Shown here in pieces: positions 35,152 through 49,178 of a stretch of 64,000 bases of DNA. The DNA comes from Welwitschia mirabilis (lineage: Eukaryota > Gnetophyta > Gnetopsida > Welwitschiales): assembly GCA_051453625.1 (NCBI GenBank), contig JBOZIK010000001.1:173940721-174004720 (forward strand), in the 5' to 3' direction. Position 1 is the first letter of the stretch; the number at the start of each line of letters is the position of its first letter. The position numbers and the translations under genes were made by a program. The notes beneath the pieces were generated by a model. The model searched no databases, was not told where the DNA came from, and saw only the letters and a program-made list of their open reading frames with translations.

Positions 35152-36394
35152 TGTTAACATGTAAAAATTGACATCTAAATTAAGTTATTTAACTAATTTA
35201 TTTTTATATAAGATATTAAAATAACTGTTTATAATGAAATTATTTCTTCTATTTCTTTTAAATATTATTTATGAATTTATCATCTTTCCATGACATTTTC
35301 ATACTATTTACAACATTCTAAGGAACATGGTAAAAGTTGTAGATCATCTAGAGGAATACTTTAAATGTTATGTTTTAAAACTATCATGTAAAATAAGAAA
35401 ATTAAAATAATGGATCAAATTAGTTATCATTTCAAAAATAATTGATGTCTTTAATAACACATGGTGGTGATGTGGAATACGTGTAGTAGTGATATAGGGT
35501 AGTGTTAATTGAGATGACATGGGAGATACATGATAATATCATTAGTGGATGAAAGAATCAACATTCAAAAGCCATGTGTTGAACTCATCATGATGATCCT
35601 CATTAAACAGAAGAAGATAAGGACTCTACTTGCTACATGATACAATTTGTAAGTACTTACTTTACATTATAATCCAAAGGCTTCTAATCATCCCCTCACT
35701 CTTCTTACCTATAGAAGATCCTTAAGCCCTTGTTTATAAGGATCCTTTAATTAACCAACATAGTAAAAATTCTTGGAGTGTCAAGTTAGTGTGGTCTTCT
35801 AAGTACCTTATTTAGAAATGAATTTTTTTCAAGGCTAGTTTGAGTAGTCCAAATCAACATCTTATTCTTCCTACAATATGATGTACTTTTTTTGATTTAA
35901 TAACAACATATTTATTCATCTTGATTTTAAGTTGGAAATAGCTTCATACTTGTAATACTTAGTAAACTTATATTATTAAGTATTATATTAACTAATTAAA
36001 TTTCTTAAGTTAGTTTATCATAGTTACTTTTATTTGATGGAGTTTGGATATTATAGTACTTAATTTTCATACTTATGAAAGGGCTATGAAAGATCAAGTA
36101 ATATGGAGTTCATCAGTCCTTATGTTTTAGAAAATTATAGGATATCATTATAATAAAGAATTACTTGTAGAAAAATTAAGCTAGATTTTTAGATCTTATT
36201 CATTTCCCTAATTCATCAATTAAATTTTCATGATCATTCTCAAAAATTTAATTTTCTTCTTTATTTGGATTATATATCAAGTTTAGAAAGCTTTATGTAA
36301 TTTTTATTAACACACCCCAAGTATCCCTATGGAAGAATGATATTAGTTCTTAACATAATTTATTATAGTTTGATTATGCTACATAATAAATAAA
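35152..36394 (+). repeat. LTR A1 (5' LTR of element A)
   Basis: It begins TGTTAACATGTAAAAATTG, as do the other LTRs of this family. It contains the family landmark of a short AAGGCTTCTAAT block followed by a TATA-like region (about 35650-35760). It ends in AATAAATAAA just before the primer-site region at 36395. Confidence 0.75.
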
Positions 36395-36417
36395 TGTTGG
36401 TTCCATTATTGGGGATA
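36395..36417 (+). other. Primer binding site region of element A
   Basis: TTGGTTCCATTATTGGGGAT follows LTR A1 directly. Comparable strings follow LTR B1 (TTTGGTGGTGTTGTTGGGAA) and C1 (TTTTGATGTCATTACTAGGG), all decayed forms of one ancestral site. Confidence 0.6.
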
Positions 36418-37979
36418 AATGAAATAGTAGCTTCTTAAAAGATTCATAACTTATACTTTCTTAAACATTTGTAGTTTAGTTTTATATTAAAGTTTTCTAG
36501 TGGTTGGTGCTGGTTCTCTCTAGTGATACTTGAAATGGTTCTTTTTTCTTTTATATGTTTCTTTTATTTCCCTTTATTTCTAGTTTTGAGTAATGATCCA
36601 TTTATAGTGATATGCAACTATATTATTTCAAAGTTTTATTTAGTTTTTGTACTTTAACCTAAAAACATATTTATTTTAAATCTTTTGTATTGTAGTTCTA
36701 ATAAAGAATTCTATAGGTCACAATTAAAATAAGATGAAAAACTAATATATAATGTATTTCTTTAATGTTTTATTTTCATTTTTTAGCAAATTTTATTTTA
36801 ATAGTTAAGATTCTATTTCTAAACATTCTATATTTTCTTATTAAAAATCTAAAACAATGAAAAAAATGTAGAATTTATTTTTCTTTAAGTCTTAATGTGA
36901 GTGTATTGTAATTTTGATTTTTGTTAAAATTTTTTGTAAATCTTTAACTATGAAGGTTTTTCATAACCCTATTAAATTGCTATCTTTTTCTTAATGCCAT
37001 AACTTTAAGAAAAAACTAGAGTTGCTACATTTTGTAACTAGTGTTATAGTGACACTTTCTATTTAAAACCATCTAAACTTTTTCCCAAGACTTTTTTGGA
37101 TCTCTAGAAAACCTTATATAATTTAGGCCCTATTTGATGTATACATTGAATTTAAGATTAATTATAATTCTTAACTAAATTTTCTCTAATGAAGATATGA
37201 ATCCTAACATCAAAAGTGATAAAGAGTAGAGAATGCCATTTGAAAATCAACCTCACAACAATACTCAAATATAATAAACTTTTACATCCTAATAAAACTC
37301 AAATATCTAATCTAGCATTTAATGTAATTTTAATAATAATATACCTTAATTAAATTATGAATTATTGGATGAGTTGCATGCCTACTATTTTAATCAGATC
37401 ATCCAAAATATTAACCAAAATACATCACAAAATCAATCCAACAATATTCCTTCTAAGTAAACCATTTATAACCACTTATAATCTCAATGCTTAGGAACCC
37501 TTATGTGCATAGTCCAATTAATGATAGCATAATGCTTAGAGTTTAAAGTATTCACCATGTAATTACTTTCCTATTTTCATGACTTAGTATCCAAACACTT
37601 GCACCTATACTGCAAGGGATTTGAGTGTGAATTGTCTATGTTATCTTAATATGCCAACATATATGACACCACTAGATCCATCCTCTTCTAGTTTTCCATT
37701 AAGGAAAAGGCTATATCTTGCCTTTATATCTTAAACCCCTATCTATTATAGCCTAATTTAATTTAAATAAAGTATTCATTTCAAATTTCATTTCAAACTA
37801 TAAAACAAATGGTTTAAGGTTATAGATGTTAAACTATTAATGAAAGGATCATGAAACTTTCTCACAAGACCTATAAAGTTTTAAGGACTTTCTCAGAGAT
37901 ATACATAAGGATTCAAGCCAAGAAGATAAATTAGTTTCTTTTATGATTAATAATAAAAAAATAATAGAAAACTAGCAAA

Positions 37980-38720
37980 AATAATGTGTAGAGGTAGTTT
38001 CCTAAGTATTCCACTACTATAAGTATGGGATTACCTTAAAACTTTGGTAGAAAGTTATAGAAACTTAAAGAAGTTAAGTGAACTATTTAGATCTTAGCAT
38101 TTTGTTAGATCTACTAGTATATTTAAGGTTTTTAATAATTTTAATATCATTAATAGGATAGATGAATTAATGAGAAGAGTAGAATCCCTATCCATCTCAC
38201 CTATACCTTTAAATCCTAGACATGAGTGTTTAATCTACTAAATAGACTTACATCAGATAGTTGAACATCTTTCCATATCCTCATTTTAAAATATAGTAAA
38301 TGAACAAGTTAATGTGGTACAACATTATTAGTAGAATTTTAAAAATAACTCATATTCAAAGAACTATAACCCAAGGTGGATGAACCATCCTAAATTTTTG
38401 TTCAAGTAAGATAATTCTTACAATATTGACATAACTAAGAAATTAATTTTTGTTATCATACAATCTTTCTTTTCTATCAAATATTTAAAAACTATTATCA
38501 TCTATCATATTCGAGGAGTTATTAATCAAAATGATGGAAACCCAAAATAAATTATCTGTCATCATGAACAAACTCTTAAGTAGCATTCTTTCTTCCTAGG
38601 TAATCTTAAACAAACTATTCAAATCCACATCCAAATTCTTTAATAAATATTCTCTTCTATAAATTTAAGAGAATTTGGTAAACTTCCCATGAACTTATAA
38701 CCAAATCCAAAATGATTTAA
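37980..38720 (+). pseudogene. Element A gag remnant
   Basis: A decayed plus-strand frame reads like gag of Athila-type elements: FEELLIKMMETQNKLSVIMN with following NKLL (about 38510-38580) matches the C-terminal coiled region. The corresponding segment in element C is SISFEELVSKFKKNQVQLN at about 57980. Many stops. Confidence 0.55.
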
Positions 38721-38929
38721 ATTTATGAAAGGCTTAGAGCCTATACAAATCAAAGATGCTAAGGCCATTCATTTTAGAAGTGTAAAAGAGTTAAAAAATT
38801 AATTGAAGCAAAATATAGCTAAAGAAAAACCAACTTCCATAGATAACAATGAGAAAACTAAATTGATAGAGGAACTTTTTCCCACTTATAAAGAATGTTT
38901 ACTATTTCCTCAATAACTTAGGAAGAATT

Positions 38930-39560
38930 ACATTATGCAAAACAATTAGAGGCTCTATAAATTTTTAAAAAAGTTAAAATAGGCATCTTTCTCTTAGAGG
39001 TAATAAAGTTCATTCCTTATTACATAATGCTCCTTAAAGACATGTACATGATGAAAAGGTAAATGACCTTAAAAAATAAAACTTTGTTAGTATAATAAAC
39101 TAGTGTGATACTTCAAAACCAATGCAATTGCCATTACCATTAGAAATAAACACTTTAATCAAGGTTTATTAGACTTGGGAACTGATGTAAACCTACTTTC
39201 ATATGGTACTTACAAAGTGTTATGGCTAAAAAGACTTAAAAATACTAAGCTTTAAATTCAACTTATTAATAATTCCCTAGAAACCCCATTAAGATTAATT
39301 GAATATGTCATTGTTAGGATAGGTGGATATTACTTTTTAGTTGAGAATATAACAAATCAATTAGTTTTCATCATCTTAAAAATACCTTTCCTAGAAACTT
39401 TAAATTCCTCGACTAGCTATAGGAATGGTTTGATAAGGATATATTTTAGTAATATGATGATAAATTTAAATGTTTTTAATATTATAAAACTACCTTTTAG
39501 TAATGGTAAAATAGAACATGTGGATAAAATAGAGAGTCTTCTTGATGAGTAAGAATCTTT
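38930..39560 (+). pseudogene. Element A gag-protease junction and aspartic protease
   Basis: IFKKVKIGIFLLEVIKFIPY and LLKDMYMMKR (about 38960-39060) form the conserved segment before protease in Athila-type elements. The protease follows: GLLDLGTDVNLLSYGTYKVL (about 39155-39215), with the catalytic D of the DLG(A/T) motif kept. Then QLINNSLETPLRLIEYVIVR, GGYYFLVENI, IPFLETL and YRNGLIRIYFSNMMINLNVF (about 39420-39480). Two or three stops interrupt an otherwise readable domain. Confidence 0.8.
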
Positions 39561-39729
39561 CAATTACCTTCATGATGATTAACCCTTAGATCTTTCTCAA
39601 GAGAAATAATCCTATAGAATTATGCAAGATGAATCCCCCATTAATCTTAAACATCTTCTTAATAATATTAAATATACTATCTTAAGAGATGACTCTACTT
39701 TCCTAGTAGTAATTTATTCTTATTTATCT

Positions 39730-40261
39730 TTATCTCAAGAAATTGAGTTACTAAGCCTTTTGAGGAAATACAAATAAGTCATTAAATGTATTCTTCATAA
39801 CATTAGAGATATTAACCCTATCACTTGTATGCATTACATATTTTTAGTTGATAATGCTAAATCATTCATCAAACCCCAACATTAAATCAACCTAGCCTTG
39901 AAAGAGGTACTGAAAAATGATGTAATTAATCTTGTAGATAATGGAATGATTTATCTAATCTTAGATAGGAAGTAGATAAGCTTAAAATAAATAGTAAATT
40001 TTTTTTTTTAAAAGAGTTATCCTTCTACAAAAAGAGCATAATGAAATTATCCCCACTAGGCCCATAGTTAAATAGAAAATATTCTTAGACTATAGATAAC
40101 TTAATGCTATTTTAAGAAAGGACCATATCCTTCTCCCATTTTTTGACCACATCTTAGAGTAACTTGTTAGACACCATTATATTATTTTCTAGATAAATAT
40201 TCAAGGTACAACCAAATAGAAAAATCTCTTAGGTATCAAAATAAAAAAACTATTACCTTCC
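39730..40261 (+). pseudogene. Element A reverse transcriptase, 5' half, interrupted by element B
   Basis: It reads LLRKYK, NIRDINPITCMHYIFLVDNA, then LKEVLKNDVINLVDNGMIYL. Next are FLDYR..LNAI and RKDHILLPFFDHILE, then a decayed YSRYNQI and NKKTITF at 40260. These are the first RT blocks of Ty3/gypsy. The catalytic YVDD-type block is not reached. The frame stops abruptly at the start of LTR B1, and the next RT block is found 8.5 kb away at 48768. Confidence 0.8.
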
Positions 40262-41588
40262 TATTAATATGTAAAGGTTAACATTTATATCAAGTATTTT
40301 AGGCCAATTTAGTATAAATGAGAACATTAATTTATTTATTTTAATTATAAAATATGTATTTTGTTATTTTTAAAAATTCAAATTAATATTATATTTTTCT
40401 CCATATAAATTATAGAGTTCTAGCCATTTTTTGAAACACGTGATGGAAAGTGAACATAATTTCACATAAAACAATGGTGGTAATGGAGACATAAGGTGGT
40501 GACACATAGTGGTAGCATTGGAAGACATGTGGCAAAGATATGTGGAGGTGGCAATAAAAAAGTATGGAAAAAGCACCATTTAGTAAAGGAATTTAATCCA
40601 AAAAACATGTATTAAACTCATCATGATGAAGATTCCACTTAACACTATATGATAATCTTTATCAAATATGATGTGATAACCTCCACCAAATGCTAAATGA
40701 TGAAGATCCTACTTAATGCTGGAGGACATAATCTTATCTAGCTAATACTATAATACAACCTCCATCAAATTCTATGAGATAAAATCTAATCTACCAAATG
40801 CTAAATGATGAATGTTCTACCTAATGCTATAACTCAAGATCTTGTAACCATCCCTTTTCTATGTAATGCTATAATCCAAGGGCTTATAACTACCCTACAC
40901 ACCATATCTTCCTACAAAAGTGCCATGAATCCTTTATTATACTCAATTTTTACTTGAAAAATTTTAGCACTTTGGAGCATTGGTTTGTGATGGCTTTTTA
41001 GAAAACTCTTTAGGGGAGTGAGCTAGCCCTTGAGGATTATTGGGGAGTTCTTTCTACTTTCTTCTTCCTTTTTTGTAAAGTTATTCTTTCTATAATGAAA
41101 AAATTATTTTTCTTTAATATTGATTCATAAGTATTATTATAATTAGGATTCTTAATTAACCTCTTTAATTATTAAGTTTAATTTAGTTATGTGAATTCCA
41201 CTCTATTACTGAATCTTTTAATTTTATAAATCTTGATTACTTTAGAAGTTCTCCCTTTCTATTATTATTTAAGACGTGATTATTAGTTGGATTCATCATT
41301 TATTATAGGATGGATGATATTATGCCCTATGAATTAAACTAAAACTTCTTAGTGATTTTTATTATTTTTTAATAATGTAATTAAAGAATGCTAAAGTGAA
41401 GGACTGCTTAAGATAAACCAGCAATACCTTGAAGCTAGTTTACTTTCCTCTTCTTTAAGAAAAATTTTAACTTCACTCTAAACTTTAGCATTTTTTTTTT
41501 ATCCTTTACTTTGTGACTCGTAAAAGAATAATAAATAAGTTTCTAACTTACTTCTAAATCTAAGAAATTATACTACAAGTTAATAAAA
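40262..41588 (+). repeat. LTR B1 (5' LTR of element B)
   Basis: It starts TATTAATATGTAAAGGTTAA, matching TGTTAACATGTAAAAATTG of the family with transitions. It has the AATGCTATAATCC..GGGCTTATAACTA block at about 40860-40890. It ends near TTAATAAA before the primer-site region TTTGGTGGTGTTGTTGGGAA at about 41590. Confidence 0.75.
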
Positions 41589-44500
41589 TTTTGGTGGTGT
41601 TGTTGGGAATAATGATATGATAGTATCTTAGAAGAGTACTAATTTTTTATTTTGCACATTTTATACATAGTTATATTTCTCCAATGATGGTTACTAGTCC
41701 TTTTTTGAGCAATACCTAAAATGGTCCTTCTTCCTTTATTTTGTAATTCTTTTTNNNNNNNNNNNNNNNNNNNNNNNNNNNNNNNNNNNNNNNNNNNNNN
41801 NNNNNNNNNNNNNNNNNNNNNNNNNNNNNNNNNNNNNNNNNNNNNNNNNNNNNNNNNNNNNNNNNNNNNNNNNNNNNNNNNNNNNNNNNNNNNNNNNNNN
41901 NNNNNNNNNNNNNNNNNNNNNNNNNNNNNNNNNNNNNNNNNNNNNNNNNNNNNNNNNNNNNNNNNNNNNNNNNNNNNNNNNNNNNNNNNNNNNNNNNNNN
42001 NNNNNNNNNNNNNNNNNNNNNNNNNNNNNNNNNNNNNNNNNNNNNNNNNNNNNNNNNNNNNNNNNNNNNNNNNNNNNNNNNNNNNNNNNNNNNNNNNNNN
42101 NNNNNNNNNNNNNNNNNNNNNNNNNNNNNNNNNNNNNNNNNNNNNNNNNNNNNNNNNNNNNNNNNNNNNNNNNNNNNNNNNNNNNNNNNNNNNNNNNNNN
42201 NNNNNNNNNNNNNNNNNNNNNNNNNNNNNNNNNNNNNNNNNNNNNNNNNNNNNATTGTAATTCTTTTTTTTCCCTCTAATGGTTGATATTTATCCTTTCC
42301 AGTGTTATCGTAAACTGGTCCATTTTTATAAATTTTGTTTTTGATTTTCTAACTTATATTCTACAAGTATAACATCTATTATAGGTTGCTTTGGAATTAA
42401 GAAAAACTTAAAAATTTTAATCAAACTTTATGATTACATTGCATTATTTTATTTCTACTACATTTTTTGCATTTTTGCACTTTTTTATATACATAAAACA
42501 TTAAAAATTTTTTAAAATTAATTAATAATTCATATTATTTTTTAGTTTTGTTTGTTATCTCTATTTTACTACATTCATAAAATGATTAAAAACTTTAACA
42601 TTTTTTTCATAATTTTATTATGATTCACATTTGTAATCTCCATGACCTTGACATTATAAATGCTCTGTATGTGATTAACTATCATAACTTGATTCTTAAG
42701 TTAGATCTAAAAGCATGAATTTTTTGAGTGATCTTAATTATATTACATGGCATTAATTTACATGATAATATTAAACATTATAATAGGATAATTTAGGTTA
42801 TAAATAAAAGACTTAGCTCCTAGTTACCTACAAGTTTTATGTTAAGTGAATTATATGATGATAGTTCATCTAACTAGTGTCACAAATGATATTAGGGTTA
42901 AATAAAAATATTGATTAAGAGAACACATAAGAAGTATGTAGGTTTTATTCGAGTCATTGATTTCACCAATAACTAAACAACCATGCTTATGTAGTCTTCA
43001 TCTAGAGAAGTTTAGACCACACATAGTTCTATCTTGGATCTCGTTCTAATCTTCATTTATACACATGGCGTAACATAGATTAAAGTGATCTATATCAGTG
43101 GCATGTGGCAATCCTAGACATGAAATAATACAAGAAATAATGTAAAAAACTCAATGTTTAATCCAACATCAATAAATATGACATAAAAATATATGAGCAC
43201 AAGCATAGTAACTATATGTAAAAGTATAGGAGGTAACTAGTACTTGCAAGGTCATAACATCTAATCCTATTAAGGAATTCTAATGCATGAATGATGATAA
43301 TACATAGGTATATTAATATAAATTAGATATATGAGTATAATGCACCCCCTGGAAACTTAGTCATAATCATCCATTAATAATCTATCATTACCAAGCATAA
43401 GATACTCATTCATATTTTACTATAAAGTCTTAGTGGATTCCAATGAGAGGGAATATATTATAATAGAGTGTTATTATATTAAAATCATGCAAAAATATGA
43501 TCAACACATACACATGCATACACATAGATCATTTTGATAGGTTACCTCATAGCTACTCCTTTTATAACATAACATAATAAATCTAATAATATATAAATAT
43601 AAAATGCCAAAGAGAATAGCCAATATGCCACTAATTAAGTTTCAAGTCTCAATAGACTTAGATCAATAGAAGTTAAAGGATAAATTCCACTAATTAAATG
43701 CCTAAGTATTTTAATGACCATCATAGAATAATTAATATTATTCTATCATTTTATGCATAAGATAACAATTAACTACTTGGAATATTTAACTCATATGCAA
43801 AAATGTGTAAGAAATTATACTTAAGGATGCATACCTAAAAAGCATTAATAATAATAGAAGCAATTGTAAATATTGAGAAATGTGCTAAAACCTTAGATTC
43901 ATTATTGAGTCCCAGCTTGTTCACCAAATGTTTCTTCAATTTACAATGTCATATTTCCATTTATTTAGTCATGCTTTGAAGATAAAAAACTAATTTAGAA
44001 GATGCAAGTTGCATAACTACTTCATTAGAAATCTAAAATCTTGTAATCTTTGATGAAATCATCTCTTTGCCTTGTTAAATTCTTTCCATAGTTTAGCATT
44101 TTCTTAACACAACCACCTAAAGAATAAAAACCTAGCTACCCTCTTATTAACAAGGCAAGAAAAGGTAATGTTAACCAAAAGTGAAAGAAGATAGGAAATC
44201 AAAGAGAACCATTAACATTAATGGATTTCCTCCCATTCAACATTAATTTCTACAAAGTTTATTTCATAGTGCTATATTATTATAGTTCTTCCTAATTCTG
44301 CCTTCATGGCCAATACTTTAATGAAATTACACATCCCCCAATGTAAAGAATATTACAATGGCTTGGGATGTTACATGAATGAATGTTTTTCTTTCACTTG
44401 AAAGAACTTGTGATCGCTCTAACCTAAACCATCAACTATTTTTTTGAACTTAAACCATGAGTTGGGTATTCCTATAGTTATGAAAATCAAAACCAACCTA

Positions 44501-47378
44501 GGAGATTTTATTAAATCAAAATGAGCTCTAGGGGAACTCCCTCAACATAACTTATACCATTCAAAAACCATAGATAGAACTTTGAAAATTATCCTCAACC
44601 CTCTTAATATATAGATAAAACTTCTTATAACTTTGAATTTGAAAATCCATATCATGAATCAAGAGAGTTTGATTGCACTTATTCCTTCATCCCTCATGTT
44701 CCTTATTCTTTATCATCATATTTACATTCATCATTTCTTAACCCACATCCTTTGTCATCATTATCATATTCTTTATTATTTAATTACTAGTTGTCATCTT
44801 TAAATAACCAATAAATCACCTTACTTTTCCTTGAGGATACCTTTTAAACAATTTTAGAAGGTAGTTATAAATCTTATTTTAACACTTAACAATAATCTTT
44901 AAATTGGTTAAAAGACATCTACATGAGATCCATGGAAGCTCAAATGCACATAAACCAAGAACTTGAGCAAGAAATTTAAATACTTTAATAAGAAAGCCAA
45001 ATATTTAAGCAAGATATCTAATAATCAACTCAAGTTACTACTCAAGGAAACCTTTCTACATTCCATAAACCTAAAAGCATAGAAAATTTTAAAGGAATTA
45101 GTAAACTAAAATCAACAATATATCCAAGAGAACCTTGAGTTTATACATTACTTATAAAGTGAATGGTTGCATGAACATAGAGTATACTTTGGATTAGGAT
45201 CAGATATGTCATATAATGATGATCAATTCATAGTTAATGAGTAAACATATGAGAAAAAAGAAAAAAATTAAATGCTACACATTAGAGTTTGAGTCAATGA
45301 GTAACATGGAAAATAGTGGAATTGAACCTATCCTTGAACCTTAACCAATGTCACCTATGAAACTTTGTGAGGAAGATATCTTTATTAACCTTAATGAGAA
45401 AGTGGACATTAACTAAAATTCATTTTAAGATTCACCCTTTGAAAAATCTTTTTCTCAATAACTCCTTAGACCAATAATGCTATTCTCATCTTTACCTTAT
45501 AAGTAAGACTTAAACCTTAATCATGAAAATAACTTTACACTTTGAAACCATCTTCTAATAGGTTTCTTGATGATTATTTTCCTTCAATGGTTTCAAATTT
45601 ATAGTTGTCTACATCCCAAAATAACATTTTTCATGAGTTGTTGAGTGAACTAGAATAGGGCAAGTGTTGGAAAATTGCTAATTTTAAATGTATGAATTTT
45701 ACTACTAGCATTATATTCTTCCCGCTTTTATAAATTCATTCATAGATGTCTATAGGGATATAGTCTTCTCTTTAAATGTTGTGTAATTGTGATACACCAT
45801 TGAAACATCGCACTTACCATTTTTAACCTTCACATTTTCAATACCTTAGAAAAGGCCTTAAAATTTTTTATTTCTTTACATGCATTTAGATGAGATTTTT
45901 TGTTTTAGTGTGAAATTTCACTTTAAAATAAATTTTTATTTGAAAAAAATAAAAAATGCTTAAAAATTTTATTCTTTATGCCTTTTTAATTTAAAACCTC
46001 ATAAGCATCTCCACTTGTATAATTACAAAATTAAACATTTTTAGGTAGGAAATTTCAAATACCATTTCTTGCATAAAATAAATAACCACTACCTCAAATC
46101 CCATGACCCATTCCTTCCATTTCAATTCCACCTCCTTAGATTTACTTACCATCCTCACCTTATATCTATTCATGAGTAATCTTAGTTGAGAGGCCCTAAG
46201 TAAATAAGCCATTAATAAGTAATCACATTATTATTTCAAACTAGGTACAATTTAAGTTTACCTCTAGTTTTTAGAATAATTATTGCTTATTTTTGAGTTA
46301 ACTTATTAAGTCTTAGATCTACCCAAGAGTTTCTAATGGTAAAAATGGTTGAATTAAGGTGAAATCTACCTTTATGTTAAGTCAATTATTTTCAAGAATT
46401 TTATGAGGACAAGATTTTTCTTGATTAGGATATTAAGCTAATAATCCCTCTATGTGCATTAAAAATTATTGAATATGAGAAGGATGATTAAAAAATAAAA
46501 ATATATCTTCTTCATAGGCATATTATTTTATAATCAATCAAAATTAGGTTTAGTTAACTACATTAAGAATATGGACACTTGTGAAATGATTCAATTTATG
46601 ACATGCTCAACTATATCAAGGCTATAAACACTTGCTAGCAATGCAACATTAACTTTTTTTATAAATCAACATATTTAAAACTATTAGAATAAGATGTCAT
46701 AACATGGAATACCCAATTAAATCAAAGTACTTAAAACATGAAATAAGGCATGATTGTAATAAAGGAAAATTAAAATGCAAAAGATGGAATTAAAAGATTC
46801 TTTAATGTTTACTTTTCTTTAACTTGTGTACTTAAAAATTTGCTTAACTAATTTTTGCTTACTTGTAAGTTTCATTAGAGAATATATTATTTGTATGATA
46901 TTATGACAAATTTAAATTTAAAATAAAATGCATAAATTTCTTAATTACTATGGCCATTAACTTGGGTATTATATCTTTTTGAATTCATAGATGTTGGCTT
47001 TTCATTAGGTTTCATGTTTGGTGTTCCCTAAAATTTCCATTTTAGTTTAAGCCTTGAATTACATTATTTTCTCAAAGTATATACATCAAATCATTCATTA
47101 GCCATGTAATTAACTTATTCTTCAAAGCCTTACATAAAATTCATATATTTGTAACTTTAAGAAAAAAGTTCAATTTTAGTTAAGTTGTATGGCATCTTAA
47201 TTTTCAATAAAAGTTTTTTCTTTGATATCTTAATTATACAAAACCATTCTTAAAATGTTTTTCTAAGTTATATTATGTACACACTTAACATGATTTTGAT
47301 ATAGAAAATTTTTCTATGTTTAACCATTTTGTTATCAACTTTTTACTAAGGCACTAGTAAAAGAATGGTTATGGGATG
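41589..47378 (+). other. Internal region of element B, largely unreadable, with a 499-N gap (41755-42253)
   Basis: The leader after B1 is similar to the leaders of A and C. Sequence just after the gap looks like a diverged second copy of that leader (CTAATGGTTGATATT, then ACTGGTCC). Around 44930, SMEAQMHINQELEQEI may be a gag C-terminal remnant. Around 46440-46650 the 3' region (LIIPLCALKIIEYEK) matches element C near 59670-59800. Bases 42800-44900 show nothing I can name. Confidence 0.45.
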
Positions 47379-48767
47379 TGTTAACATGTAAAAATTGACA
47401 TTTATATAAACTATTTTAGGATAATTTATTATAATAAAAACATTAATTTAACAATGTTAATCATAAAATTTATTTTCTATTATTTTAAAATAAAATCTAA
47501 TATTATTTTTTCTTCATATTAATTATAGATTTTTATCCACATTTTGAAACACATGACAGAAGATGTACACAATTCTACATTAAATAATAGTTGTGATAAA
47601 AACATGAAGTAGTAACATATAGTAGTAGTATTGGAAGACACGTTGTACAGGTATGTCAAGATGACGCTGGAGACATGTGGCAATGGTACTAGTTGATAAA
47701 GGAATCCATCTCCAAATAATATGTGTTAAACTCATCATGACAAATATTCCACTAACACTATATGACAATATCCATCCAATGCTATAAGACAAGCTCCACT
47801 AAATGCTAAAGGGCAAAGATTATACCTAATGCTAGATGACAAAATCTTATCTACTTGACACTATAAGATAATCTTCACCAAATTTTATAAGATAGAATCT
47901 TATCTAAAATGTGCTAAATGATGAAAATGTGCTAAATGATGAATATTCTATCTAATATTATAAGCTAAGGCTTGTAATTACCCTTCGTCTACCTAGTGCT
48001 ATAAGCCAAGAGCATGTAACTATCCCTTATCCTCATCTCTTTTAGAAAAGAATCTCAAATCCCTTATTGTAATCATATTTTGATTAGAGAATTATATCAC
48101 TTTGAAACATCGACTTATGATAACTTGCTAGATGACTCTTTAGAGAAATGAGCTAGCATTTGAGAATTACTGAGAAGTTATTCTTGCTTTCTTTTTTCTG
48201 TTTCATAAACTTATTCTTTTTGTAATAGAAAAGATATTTTTATTTGATCTTGATTTATGGGTAATACCATAATTAGGATGCTTGATTTAATTCTTTAACT
48301 ATTAAGTTTAATTTAGTTGTGTAAATTTTACTTTATCACTTAGTCTTTTAATTTCGTAGATCTTAAGTACTTTAAGAGTTCTTACTTTCTATAATTATTT
48401 AAGGCTGAAGTATTAGTTGGATTTACCATTTATCCTATGGTGGATCGGATTATTCCTCATGAATTAAACTAAAAGAAGTTAATGATTTTTATTATTTTAA
48501 AAGAAAGCAATTGGATAACATTGAAGTGAAGAATTCCTTAGGACAAATTCATAATACCTTGGAGATAGCTTATTTCCCTACTCTCTAAAATAAATTCCAC
48601 ATTAACTCTAAAGTTTATTACTTTCCTTTCGTTTTTTATTTTGTAACTTTGATTAAGATTTAAGTTAGTTTAATTTTAAACCTAAACCCATGTTATCCCT
48701 GAGGAAGAATAATTACTAAGTTTCTAACTTACTTTTAAATTTGAAACATTATACTATAAGTTAATTA
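47379..48767 (+). repeat. LTR B2 (3' LTR of element B)
   Basis: It starts TGTTAACATGTAAAAATTG after a short purine stretch (ATGGGATG). Landmarks match B1 in order. In the aligned 27-base window 47607-47633 versus about 40494-40520, all six differences are G-to-A or C-to-T. It ends at AAGTTAATTA before CTTTT. Confidence 0.78.
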
Positions 48768-49101
48768 CTTTTCATATGAAAACTTTATTTATAAAAGAAT
48801 GTCATTTAGTTTATGTAATGCTAGTGCCACATTTCAATGATGTATGCTTGAAATTATTTTTGATTTATTAGAGTCATGCATTGAAACTTTCGTGAATGAC
48901 TTTTTAGCTTATGAAGCATTTTTTGACCATTATCTTCATAAATTATAACTTGTATTTAGTCAGTGCATATAAAAATTCCTTGTATTAAATTAAAAGAAAT
49001 GTTATTTCATGGTCAATAAGTTTAGAGTTTTAAGATACATTACTTATTTAAAAGAAATTCAAGTAAATCTTACAAATATTTCATTACTTACACACTTACC
49101 T

Positions 49102-49112
49102 ACTTCAAAAAG

Positions 49113-49178
<66 letters not shown>

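Larger units (their letters stand above)
40262..48767 (+). mobile_element. Element B: related gypsy element inserted into the RT of element A
   Basis: LTR B1 (40262-41588) and LTR B2 (47379-48767) flank about 5.8 kb of internal DNA containing a 499-N gap. The flanks are CTTCC at 40257-40261 and CTTTT at 48768-48772. These would be a 5-bp target duplication changed by two C-to-T events. Outside the insertion the RT frame of element A joins up (NKKTITF, then ENFIYKRMSFSLCNASATFQ). B is therefore younger than A. I see no clear protease, RT or integrase inside B; only a weak gag-like segment near 44930 and a 3' region shared with A and C. Confidence 0.78.

Noticed and set aside
41740-42270. 499-N gap as another overlap artefact
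   Set aside because: Only about 15 A/T-rich bases (TTGTAATTCTTTTT) are shared across it; the similarity beyond that is low and looks like an old leader duplication.
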